From Symsagittifera roscoffensis (taxonomy: Eukaryota; Xenacoelomorpha; Acoela; Convolutidae): DNA of 64,000 nucleotides. The notes below the pieces were generated by a model, which saw only the letters and a list, made by a program, of their open reading frames with translations, searched no databases and was not told the DNA's origin. Both the position numbers and the translations under genes were made by a program. Position 1 is the stretch's first letter. The number at the start of each line of letters is the position of its first letter. Shown here piece by piece: positions 1-10,000 of this stretch. The stretch lies in the NCBI RefSeq assembly GCF_963678635.1, contig NC_087063.1, positions 65,648,471 to 65,712,470 on the forward strand, written 5' to 3'.

Positions 1-1
1 T

Positions 2-2269
2 CAGAGTAATATAGAACGTCTTTTACATCTCAATCCCGACGATTGTAAAAGTGAATTACTTAGACTAAACATCACACAAAATAAAAACTCCGCAAGAAAG
101 TTAGTTAATTTTCAAGTTTTTTCAGACTCTGTACATCAATCACAACTTGAAAGACACCAAGGACATATAAAACTAGACGAAAAATACCCGTATAACGGCG
201 CACACGGACGATTAACCTATGACCTACACGATAAACATTGGATACCACACATTGGTATAAATGACCCATCAAACTGCAAAGCAGACACAAAAAATAAAGG
301 ATACCAAGAAATAATGTTTTTTGATTGGAAAATACAACTCGAAAAAATACAACTAACACGAGATTTATCAGATAATACAATGATCTATCAAGGAATCCGA
401 TTACCTTGTAAAAATGATCAAGGTTATTGCGACCCTACAACGAGAACACAAGCAACAATTGTTTGGTTCCCCGAAGATACATGTACAACATTTCAAGTAG
501 CAAAAATACACGCTCGTATGATAAAATTTCACGAAAAATATTTTATACAATCAATTCCATATGAACAAGTCCATCCATCACGAAAACTAAGTTCTAATTT
601 TAGAAACATAGACAATATAGAAAATAAATTGACACGTTTTCAAATATATCAAGAAACAGAACTTGCATGTAAATACAGGAATCCACTTCACAGAACACAA
701 TACTCTGAAATATTAGTTGAATACGAAAAAGGATTCGACATGACCACTGGAAAAGTAAAAATCGACCCATATGCCACAGGTCATCCTCCAAACGAAGGAA
801 CATCCTATATACCAGTTAATTTTGAAAAAAGCAACGGACAACCTGGTGGACATCTAAAACCCCATGACACCAGAAGCACACGCTTACAAGAATTATCACT
901 AATGAATACTACATATTTCGGTAATATCCACTATGATATTCATTTAGATATGAAACTAGATTATACAATTAGCCGAATTTTTCAAGAAATGTCACTCTCC
1001 GAATTAGAAACACTACACCAACTATGCGAATTAGAACGAACACAAATATTACAATCACTTGCACTAGCAGTATTAAAAATACCCTATGCAGGATACTTAT
1101 TATCTGGAAATAGATCAAATTTTTTAGACTATGAAGGAAACATCTTATGGTTTTATACTTGTACTAAAAAAGTATCACCACTATACGTTTTTGAAGATAA
1201 ACGATGTTATAAAAGAATCCCTATCTTTTATAAGAATAAAGTACATTTCGTGGATACACTTTCACGAAGAACCTATTTCTGGGATACCGCAGTCCCATGT
1301 GGATCAGAAAACAGCCACAATGTAGTACAACTAAACCCTGATGAAAATAAATATTATCTTCTCACTCCATATCCCACATTAATGCAATCACTCAAAAAAT
1401 TTTCACCAGAAAGCATTCGCGCTATTGCTCGAAACCCAAATATAGACTTACAATCAATAGGAATCTATTCAAAATCAGATATTCAACATCACATTAGAAC
1501 ACAACAATTCCAAGAATTATTAACACAAATGGACACTATACAAAGACAATCAATAGACCAAAATTTACGCAAACTTGCAGAAACCGCAGGATTTGCCGAT
1601 ATCTACACGCAAGACTATAGCGGATATTTTAAAGACATTAAAGATTATATATATCTAAACGGTGAAAAATACCGTCCCCAAGATATATCACCAATTAACA
1701 TTTTTAGCTTTGTTACACTCAAAAATGAGATCCTCGATTTTCTAGGATGGCCCTATTACATCTTAGAAAAATTGACTATTTTATACGCAATGTTTAACTT
1801 TATTGGATTTCTTTTCTCACTTTTAAAAGGAATCTACAACACATGTGCTATACACACACAAGTAAACAGACAAGCAAGCGTAGCACGCATACTCTTTGCA
1901 GGATTTTTTGGAATCTTTTCTACATCTATAAACAAAATTCTTTTAGACGCACAAATAAAAGAATATAACACAAAAATAGCAACACGACAAAATACATATG
2001 ACGAAGAACATAACAATGTAGACATAACGCCAACGGCACCACAATTACCACCCCTACCAAATAACCATCCACTATCCCTAGTCCCACGAAATTTTCGAAA
2101 TTTAGCCATCACACATAATCCAAATTTTCGACTCACCACATCACAAAGTCCCATCCAACATATAATGACACACCAGTCACAAGATGATAATACTTATGAA
2201 CAAATTATTGAACAACCCCATACCACCGCTTTTCAGTCTCAAAATAATCATTTTTTTAGCCCACGATGA
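2..2269 (+). CDS. Envelope-like glycoprotein ORF of LTR element (5' partial)
   Basis: The frame is open from base 2 with no stop until TGA at 2267-2269, so the start lies left of the window; the ATG at 314 is internal. At least 755 codons are present. A central block (about 1120-1380) has the order GN, Cys, Cys-Tyr, I-P-I, F-V-D, S-R, Cys, Y-L-L-T-P. From memory this resembles glycoproteins of chuvirus-like mononegaviruses that some LTR elements have captured; that is inference, not a search result. Two hydrophobic stretches near 1737-1835 and 1870-1945 could be membrane segments, followed by a Pro/Gln-rich tail. N-glycosylation sequons such as NTT and NRS are present. The role would be a surface protein of an infectious or formerly infectious element. 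An unrelated structural protein of the element is the main alternative. Confidence 0.55.
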   Translation, partial: QSNIERLLHLNPDDCKSELLRLNITQNKNSARKLVNFQVFSDSVHQSQLERHQGHIKLDEKYPYNGAHGRLTYDLHDKHWIPHIGINDPSNCKADTKNKGYQEIMFFDWKIQLEKIQLTRDLSDNTMIYQGIRLPCKNDQGYCDPTTRTQATIVWFPEDTCTTFQVAKIHARMIKFHEKYFIQSIPYEQVHPSRKLSSNFRNIDNIENKLTRFQIYQETELACKYRNPLHRTQYSEILVEYEKGFDMTTGKVKIDPYATGHPPNEGTSYIPVNFEKSNGQPGGHLKPHDTRSTRLQELSLMNTTYFGNIHYDIHLDMKLDYTISRIFQEMSLSELETLHQLCELERTQILQSLALAVLKIPYAGYLLSGNRSNFLDYEGNILWFYTCTKKVSPLYVFEDKRCYKRIPIFYKNKVHFVDTLSRRTYFWDTAVPCGSENSHNVVQLNPDENKYYLLTPYPTLMQSLKKFSPESIRAIARNPNIDLQSIGIYSKSDIQHHIRTQQFQELLTQMDTIQRQSIDQNLRKLAETAGFADIYTQDYSGYFKDIKDYIYLNGEKYRPQDISPINIFSFVTLKNEILDFLGWPYYILEKLTILYAMFNFIGFLFSLLKGIYNTCAIHTQVNRQASVARILFAGFFGIFSTSINKILLDAQIKEYNTKIATRQNTYDEEHNNVDITPTAPQLPPLPNNHPLSLVPRNFRNLAITHNPNFRLTTSQSPIQHIMTHQSQDDNTYEQIIEQPHTTAFQSQNNHFFSPR

Positions 2270-4071
2270 GCCGCCAACTTGGATCACTACACCGATCACA
2301 TTCCCACCCAACCAATCTTACCTCTCCAATCCCAATAATACCACTTTTTGCTTTTCCGCCACCCGATTTTCCATCCAGTAATGTAACATCAGGCATGAAT
2401 TCCGACACTAATTCACACATCTCAGTTTTATATTCCATCTCACAACTCAATAACCCAAATATTGAAACCCCCGATGAATTTGCCGACTCAGAACCATCCC
2501 CATCAAATAATTTTCATAACTCTTCTAAATTTTCTCAACCCCCTTTTCAACCCATATTATCCAATAACCCTGACCCAATCACTCCCACACCCTCTTATGC
2601 TTCCCAAGTTACCCCAACCTACTCCTCATACCATTCTGACCAATCATCTCATTCTCCAGACACCCCCCGAATCTCCCCAGAGCTAGATAATTTTATTACC
2701 CTTCAACAACAACCCTACCACCTCCATACCCCAACAATAAACCAAATCTCCTCCACAATAAATTCATCCAACCCCCCTACCCCTACACCCTCTTCAAATT
2801 ATACTGAATCATTAGCACCATCATCCACATCAACTGAATCTTCACACAATACTAATAGAGCTTACCGCACTTTTAAAAGAAAGTTCCCCAACCATCCTTT
2901 CTCAGCAAAACCAGGAACAGCCCGTGAATACATCAACCACCCCAAGCATACTAACACAAAAGAATTTTTAGCCATCACCTTACCCTCATTCCCACAATAC
3001 ACCTTAAACACCCCCCACGACACTAACGAAACACGCAACTTTGTAGATGAATACGTTTTAATGCCCACTCTCTCTTGGACCTCATATTATCATTTTACTA
3101 ACCCTCTTTGCTTACCTTTATCTAACACTCACATCGATATAGAGCGAAATACGGACATGCTATATCGACTCACTACACCACTAACCGCTAGACAATTTAC
3201 TTACGTTGGATATAAAAAATCACTAAAAACACACACTGCACCTAGAGCTAACGAATATACACTCGAATACTATGATCACAACATCATCAGAGCTAACCAA
3301 GATCAATTCTTAGACGACGATCGCTTTGCTAATCCACAAATTACCGAGAAATTTTTCATCAAGACACCATATATATTTACACTAAACATCTTCGACCGAA
3401 AGTTTGATCACATTATTTCAGAAGCACTAACAGACACACAAGCATACGAAAGTTTTAAAGAACGCTTCCAAATATTTTCACTAACCTTTCATTTCCTTGC
3501 ACCACACGAAAGAGATTTACACTGCTCACACGATATTATGTTGCGCACTAAACAAACCCACACATATAGTTATTATCGCTTCATCCAAAATCACTTTGAC
3601 CTACACACACCCTCTAGACAACCACACCATCGTTTTCAATTCATTAATTCCAAATACACTTCACCATTTTTCCTAAATTTCACATATTGCATTAAAGATA
3701 CTAACCTTCATGGTATTCTTCGCAATTATGATCCCATAACCCAAATGTACATCTTCTGTCCCATCACCAAGACCTTCAACGCCGAAGAATCCCGACCCTT
3801 CCTTATCCCGCACGAGTTTGTACAACCTATAGAAATCCCAATTTTAGAATTCATCCACAACACTAAATTCAATCACAAATTATATAATCTAATCCAAAAC
3901 ACACCTTATGAGTTTGCAGTTGGCACTGAAGAACTAACCACTATTAAGGCACTTCAATTGCTTTGGCCACTGCTTCAGACTAAAAATATCATCCGCATCT
4001 TAGCTAAACTACTAACAACTTCCGATCTCATCCACGACATCTTCCCCCACGGTTTTTTCCCCGACGACTAA
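2266..4071 (+). CDS. Unknown 601-aa ORF overlapping the envelope-like ORF
   Basis: ATG at 2266 overlaps the TGA of the upstream ORF as ATGA, an arrangement known elsewhere for termination-reinitiation. The ORF ends with TAA at 4069-4071. Residues 1 to about 205 are low-complexity and rich in Pro, Ser, Thr and Asn, as in a disordered tail. Residues about 206-601 look folded, with many aromatic and charged residues and scattered His and Cys, but I see no signal peptide, membrane segment, zinc knuckle or polymerase motif. I do not recognise the family. Codon use matches the upstream ORF (A/C-rich, G-poor), so both belong to the same element. It could be an accessory protein, a second structural protein, or a captured gene. 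Confidence 0.6.
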   Translation: MSRQLGSLHRSHSHPTNLTSPIPIIPLFAFPPPDFPSSNVTSGMNSDTNSHISVLYSISQLNNPNIETPDEFADSEPSPSNNFHNSSKFSQPPFQPILSNNPDPITPTPSYASQVTPTYSSYHSDQSSHSPDTPRISPELDNFITLQQQPYHLHTPTINQISSTINSSNPPTPTPSSNYTESLAPSSTSTESSHNTNRAYRTFKRKFPNHPFSAKPGTAREYINHPKHTNTKEFLAITLPSFPQYTLNTPHDTNETRNFVDEYVLMPTLSWTSYYHFTNPLCLPLSNTHIDIERNTDMLYRLTTPLTARQFTYVGYKKSLKTHTAPRANEYTLEYYDHNIIRANQDQFLDDDRFANPQITEKFFIKTPYIFTLNIFDRKFDHIISEALTDTQAYESFKERFQIFSLTFHFLAPHERDLHCSHDIMLRTKQTHTYSYYRFIQNHFDLHTPSRQPHHRFQFINSKYTSPFFLNFTYCIKDTNLHGILRNYDPITQMYIFCPITKTFNAEESRPFLIPHEFVQPIEIPILEFIHNTKFNHKLYNLIQNTPYEFAVGTEELTTIKALQLLWPLLQTKNIIRILAKLLTTSDLIHDIFPHGFFPDD

Positions 4072-4074
4072 CAG

Positions 4075-4152
4075 GTAAGTATGAATTAAATGAATATTAC
4101 TAACTAATTAAAATATTAAAAACTCACCATACTTTATCCATGTTTTCTTTAG
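4075..4152 (+). other. Candidate 78-nt intron just after the stop codon
   Basis: The stop codon of the 601-aa ORF is followed directly by CAG and the donor GTAAGTAT. A consensus branch site TACTAAC lies at 4098-4104, and a pyrimidine-rich run ending in TTTCTTTAG closes at 4152. All three signals are near-consensus and well spaced. The intron would lie in the 3' untranslated region with the stop only 3 nt upstream of the junction. Splicing is inferred from sequence alone. Confidence 0.5.
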
Positions 4153-5601
4153 ATTTTTAGCCTTCATCCGACAATCACCTACAAAAACCACAAAAGACAA
4201 ATAAAAATCGCAAATTTCATCAAACAGATTTCAACAATTCTATTAATCTCTTACACTTATAAATTTATAAATTTAATACCAATGCAGTAAATTCATTTCT
4301 AAAATTTTCCCCACAAGCAGTAAATCTAATTATGATGAAAATTTGTAACTTAAAATTCCCCCATAACTAGCAGTAAATTTACAAATTCTATGCAGTAAAT
4401 TAATAAAATGCAAATGCAGTACTAACCTTTTGATATTCTCATTCATTCGCACAGAAATTCTATCCACACTCGCACAGCTCGCCCACGAAGAATTGTTTAA
4501 AATAATGAATTTCAGTTTCAAGTTTTCACACTCAACAACTCTAACATATAATAACATGTTTCAAACTTTCCTTTAACCCGGTTGGAAAGGAATCATATAC
4601 TAAACAAAACTAACCAACGCAGCTTACTAAATACCACAAATCATAGAATAACAGCATGACTAAGAAAAGGAAACCAACGGTACCCAAACCGGATTAACCC
4701 AGTTTAAAACTGGATAATTTATTCTTTTGAAGACTATTATAAAGTCTAAGAAAGAAATAATAAAACACAAAAAAGTCGAAAGACAAACCCATACCACGAA
4801 CAATTTGCTTTTTGGAAAAAGGACATAACCAACAAGACATAAGAAAAACCACAACAAACCCAACATAAAACGTTGTCACATAACAGGACCCCTCACAAAA
4901 ACCGCATGAAATCATACTCCCACTCCTGGCCTAACCCACCAGGAAGGACGTCCTGAGCATGCTCTATAGCCGGCCTAACCCACCGCGCTACATCCACGCT
5001 TTGTGACCACACCTCTATTTTTAATAAGAGCTACTCAAGTGTGAGTAACTCTTCAAAATAACCGAACTAAAACAAAAAGCTTTTGTGAAAACAACTAACT
5101 AAAATCATAATTAAAAAAAATTAAACTAATAAATGTTTTATAAAATGTAAATTACATTATGCAATACATAGATCAGAATACAACACCAAGGACGAACATC
5201 TAAAGACAAAACGACCCCACTACACTCGAGAGAGAATGACCAACCACAATCGATATGCCACTCACAATCACAACTCAAAGGATTTAGAGTACGACTTGAC
5301 TTCGCAGAAAAGGACTTCATTGAACTAGACCAATGACCACCTCGATGTTCAAGTATACGTACAGATCCGAGTAACCAGGCATCCCCTCCACGCACAATCT
5401 CCACGCCATTCCCAAATTAGATCAGACACAAAAGAAGTTCTCCACGCAGAACAGAAAAACCTGACATAGCAAACCATTCTGAAATCAGATTTGAGTTTGT
5501 TGCAAAGACTTAGTCGTTGTCACTAGAAGACACAACGTCTTATGTCTCTAACTCCAGCTTCCTGGAACTTCTTTAACAAAGAGGAAACAGAAGAAATAAG
5601 A
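4153..5601 (+). other. Long noncoding 3' region of the LTR element
   Basis: There is no convincing ORF. The motif GCAGTAAAT occurs four times (4284, 4317, 4370, 4392), with a fifth variant near 4416 running into GCAGTACTAAC. The sequence GCCTAACCCACC appears twice near 4930 and 4970. The last part (about 5480-5600) is conserved in the second copy near 10440-10550 and ends in a purine-rich tract (AGAGGAAACAGAAGAAATAA, from about 5580) that fits a polypurine tract next to the LTR. The function of the repeats is unknown. Confidence 0.5.
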
Positions 5602-6094
5602 TGTTCGCCAAACACCAACGTCCATCATCCATCCTTCGAATTGCAGAAGAACTATTCTAAAAAACTCTGTAAAACCCGGATGGGTGGAACCTGATCTAAA
5701 CTACATTTTATGATTGGATAATTTAGATATTTTACCAATGTAAAGTATTTAATATTAACCAATCATGATCCATCTAACTAACAACCCACTTATTTGTAAG
5801 TGCTGAAGTTACTTGTAATTTCAGCACCAGAGAGATTTGAATTTAACTTAGAAATTAGTTGGACTCTCCCGAGCACTTCAGCAGCCGCAATAAACCAGTA
5901 TACCCTAGATCTATTGAGCCTAGCAGAGACTAGTTAAACAACCTGAGACTAGATAGTATAAGAGTAAGATTAGGATCGGTATTAGACTAAGAAGTTGCAC
6001 GAATCTATCCGGCCGAAAATAAGATAGCGTGACGAGCAGACGGTGTACCCTATCCGAAATTACTCTATGAGTTAACCAACTCGGTCCTAACTCA
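5602..6094 (+). repeat. 3' LTR, copy 1
   Basis: Starts TGTTCGCC after the purine tract and ends CCTAACTCA. Homology with the second copy stops exactly at 6094 and 11047, which fixes the 3' end; both copies are 493 bp if the TGTTC start is right. Because both copies are 3' ends, the start is less sure and could be TGTAAAACCC at 5668. AATAAA at 5889-5894 could be the polyadenylation signal. Confidence 0.7.
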
Positions 6095-6360
6095 TTTCTT
6101 CAAATATTTATCTATGGTGTTTTGTGAGTGCTCGGAAAATCAATTTAGTAGGCCTAAAAATGTTGAAAAAATTTCCCCACCGCAAGTGTGTCCCCTTGCA
6201 AGAAAATCCTTGATTAGCGCTCGTTCTTTTGATTTGTTTTGTTTAATTGAAAAGGTAGCAAAACTGAAATCAAGTGCTTAAGAATGCGCTTTCTGGGAAA
6301 TATTGTAATGAGTCACTTCAAAAATGGGTATTTTAAAACATAAATAGTGATCTACTTGGA

Positions 6361-6425
6361 AGCACCGACAATGAGGGATCGAACTCTCGTCTCCTTACCA
6401 TAACCACGCTACTGATTATGTGCCT
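6361..6425 (-). repeat. tRNA-derived SINE head (relic)
   Basis: On the minus strand there is a clear polymerase III B box, GAGTTCGATCCC (+ 6375-6386), about 20 nt after an A-box-like CAGTAGCGTGGTT (+ 6402-6414). No folded tRNA acceptor pairing is evident, so a SINE head is likelier than a tRNA gene. Confidence 0.4.
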
Positions 6426-6888
6426 TCTTCAATGAGAATTTGACATTTTCAACCGAATTCTTAGAGGGTGTACTTACATGTTTATTACACTTATTCACCA
6501 TTCAATCTGTTATAAGCTTCAGTTGAGTAGTTCTTAAGTCATTCCCTTGATTATAACAGATCAATCATTTTCGATGCTATCAAAATTTTGCTGTTTTTTT
6601 TTGCTGTAAAAATTATAAATCACTAGCTAGGAGGGAATGACGTATAAAATTACCTTTCCATAAAGCTTTTTCGATTATGTGGGTGCTCAACCAAAAAACG
6701 CTACCTTTTTTCAATACTTTTACGTCTACGATAACTTATCATGGAACTAGTTCACAAAATTAAGCCAAAGGTTGCCTCATAAAAAATAAACCCATTTTGA
6801 TCCTAGCGGACGTATAACCCGCTACTTTGCTGCAATACTGTTTTTTGAAGAGATCCGTAATCACTATACGACTAAAGCCTTATGTTAG

Positions 6889-7037
6889 GTGGCAGTTCGT
6901 CACTGGCGAGTGTCTGAAGGTGTTCGAGGGTCACAAGAGGTCAGTGACCCCTCTGTTGTTCATACCTGCTAAAAGCAACCAGGAGGATGATGCACCAGAC
7001 ATGCACGATGCAAGCGAAGACGACATGTTTGTATCCG
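6889..7037 (+). CDS. WDR86: WDR86-like exon a
   Basis: The acceptor is TATGTTAG at 6888 and the donor GTCAGT at 7038. The exon opens on the Trp of a blade end (WQFVTGECLK), continues with a GH dipeptide, and has an Asp/Glu-rich loop (EDDAPDMHDASEDD). It ends one base into a Gly codon. Confidence 0.75.
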
Positions 7038-10000
7038 GTCAGTGATTTGCTCACGTTATAATAATCACAAAACATTTTTTTTATAGTAACCTCTTAATTT
7101 GGGTCATTTTTGGAATACGAGTTCTGGTGTAAACAGAAATGACTTGTAACCGGTATTTCGACATGGCTTTAGTAATTTTCCGTGGTCCTGCCTTAAGAAT
7201 AACAAAAATTTAAAACTTCAGCCCCAGCGAATAATTTTGAGAGAATCTTGCACACGATCAGTATAAAGTTTTGGTGCTATTGGCATCAAACGAAGACTTT
7301 AAATAGCTAAGAAATTGGTTTTTAAGTTGCCATGTTTGGGTTTAACTATGAAATTGAACAAAATTTTGACTGCTGTGAGTTTTTCAGGTAGCAGTGACGG
7401 CTGTGCTAAGCTGTGGTCCCTGGACAATGCGAGATGTGTGCGCACTTTTGCGGGCCACGAGAGTGCAGTGGTGTGTCTGGAGACTGAGAACAGCCACGAG
7501 ATACTCTTCACCGGCTCCCTGGACAACACTGTGCGCTCATGGGTGCTGGAGACTGGAGAACCCCTTAAGACCTTCTCCGGACACAGTGCGCCAATCGTGC
7601 ACATTAAGGCAAGTAGAAAACCCTGAACACTCGCCCCAAATTGTTACACAGCAATATTCAGTTTAATTATTGGAGCAAAAGTTTTGCTATGAAAACTATC
7701 GCGCCTAAAGTTAAATTAGTTGTTATAAAAAATTAACACAAATTTGGTTCTTTTTCTTTCAGGCCGGCCATTTCTATGTTTTGATTTCTTTTCGAGCTAA
7801 AAACTTACTTTCGATTTTTGAGCTGAAAATGACTACATGCTTAAGGCCAGTTCGAAGATTACCAAGTATGCCATCGGCTTCGACGTTAAATTTACTAAAG
7901 ACACACTATATTCGCCTAAAGAGAAGTATTAAAAGTCCGCCGGTAGAAAATGGGGATCTACTTAACAATCACTCTTTGGTATCTACAAAAAAAATTTCCC
8001 CCCTTATTAATATAACAGTTAATTTGCACTAATTTTCTATTGAGAATTCTAGTTTTGCTGCATTCTGATTGGTCTGCATTCTGCTGCAAATAGTTGCAGC
8101 AAAAAGTACTAATTGCAATAAAAAAATTGAGTTTTGTTATGGTTGGTTTGATGTCCATGCAATGACCCTAGTGTAAAAAATTCACGGACAAGTCTGAAAT
8201 ACTGGAAGCAAAAAAACTATTCAAATTCATCACTCAAATTAAAATCACAGCTTTGTAGTCAATTGCTTTACTCATAGTTGTGGGTTCGATTCATCCATTG
8301 GTGTGCGGAGATGTTTTTTCTAGGCGATTTTTTCATAGCTTATTAATAATTTTCTTGAATTTTTAAGCTCTTTTTTGCTTTTTTCTACAATTGGTGGCGA
8401 AGTGTGGCTTCGCCACTATAAACAGCTTCTCCTATGCGTACAATCTCAGCCCGCGTCCTTTATAGCTCTGTTTTTGCCAATTTTTTTTTATTATTATTCT
8501 AAACGTGATTTCTGCAAATAGACAGATACCTCGTCTGCGATTCGCAGAAACCCAGTATACATTACATCAAAAAAAAATACGCGTACAGAAACCTGGTATT
8601 TATAATAAAAGTTATAATAATAACCATAACAATAATCATAATAACAATAATCATGAGTTGTTACGCAGATTTGAAGCTGTTTACAGCGGCCAAGCCACAC
8701 TCCGTCTACAAAACTAAAAATCGCAAAAAAGAGATAGAAAAATTTTGAAAAAATTGAAATTAAGGAATCGAAAAGTAGATAGTCCGTTTTGTATTATTAT
8801 CCCATATTTTAGACTAATATATTTTGCAAAGTGAAGCTCTTTTTTTGCAAGTCAAGGCCGTTTTTTGCATTTCAGTCTTGCTACCAAAATCGGCCGGAAT
8901 CATATTCAAAACTAATTTTGCTCATGTAATTTAGGGATTGTGAAGTCAGCAAAAATTTCAGCCGACTAGAAGTTGACCTCATTGCATTTTAATTGCCGCT
9001 TAATTCCGGTAAGTTAGGTAACTCAAATCACGGGGCTTATACACAAAACAGCTCAAAATCAATATTTTCATATCTTGCGTTTAAACTTAAGCGGTCGAAT
9101 CTGATTGGCTAATCTTAGCCAATCAAATTCATGCTACGTGTTCAGAAAATTCAATCAAAACTTCCAGCAGATAAAAAACTTAGCCGAAATTATAAAAAAT
9201 GTGAAACTTTAACCTAAATATTTTTTGAAGTGACTTGGAAAATTTTGCCCGGACAAAAAAATTCCTAAAATCAGCAGAATAGAAGTTCTATAACTTTGGT
9301 TGTTTCGACCAACAGTTTTATCAGCTTGAAACTTTAATTGAAATGCCCGACTATGTTAATGAAATTTGAGTGTTTGATCAGCCAATCAGATTCAACGTTT
9401 TTACCTTGAGTTCAGGAAAGTTGTAGAAATACTAACTTTGGGCCGTTAAGTGCATACGACCCCAAATAGCCTTGGTTCTTTAATTAGAAAACGGCAGCTT
9501 TCAACAAGACTACTCGATTTGAATAGAAAAAAGGACACCAAAAAAGAAGTTTCTGTTTCAATTGTAATAATAGTTCAATTTTTGAGCCAGATACAGTGCT
9601 GATTTAAAATAACTGGACAAAAAGCGTTAAACTTGAAATTTAAAACGCGTTTTTCTCAAATTGGGTTGAGTTTGGGTGAAAACTTATGAAGACAAAACTT
9701 GCTTAAAATTTTAGCAGAATTAATATATAGTGTAATTTGTTTGCGAAATTCGGGCCCAAAAATTTACCTCAAAATGGGTCATTTTGGCTTTTCTTAGTTA
9801 ATCAAAAATTACGCCAAAAATTAATACGCCACTACATCAAAATTGGATACATAGACGCACAGCATTGATACAAACAACCTTAGATGGCGCAGCTCAAAAA
9901 TGGTTTTCAGTATTACCTATAGAAATAAAATCAGACTGGAAAAGATTTACACAAGAATTTTCAAAAATGTTTGACTCCGAAAGAAATAAACAACACCAAA

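Larger units (their letters stand above)
1..6094 (+). mobile_element. 3' half of an envelope-bearing LTR retroelement
   Basis: The segment reads as the downstream half of an LTR element: an envelope-like ORF open at the left edge, a second long ORF overlapping it by 4 nt, about 1.5 kb of noncoding DNA, a purine-rich tract and one LTR ending at 6094. Its coding strand is strikingly poor in G and rich in A and C, unlike the host exons. Gag and pol would lie left of the window. The LTR and the roughly 100 bp before it recur at 10.44-11.05 kb behind a Ty3-type gag fragment, which is the reason for calling this a Ty3/gypsy-like element. It sits upstream of the first visible WD40 exon, either in an intron of that gene or beside it. 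No frame break is seen in either ORF, so the copy may be young. Confidence 0.75.

Noticed and set aside
2784-3068. Minus-strand ORFs within the 601-aa ORF
   Set aside because: They arise from the G-poor strand bias (few stop codons on the complement) and have no protein features.
6361-6425. Possible functional tRNA gene
   Set aside because: The B box is good, but acceptor and anticodon stems do not pair convincingly; a SINE head explains it.
7781-8032. ORF just after WDR86-like exon b as an extra exon
   Set aside because: No WD40 sequence, and exons b and c already join in frame at the correct blade spacing.
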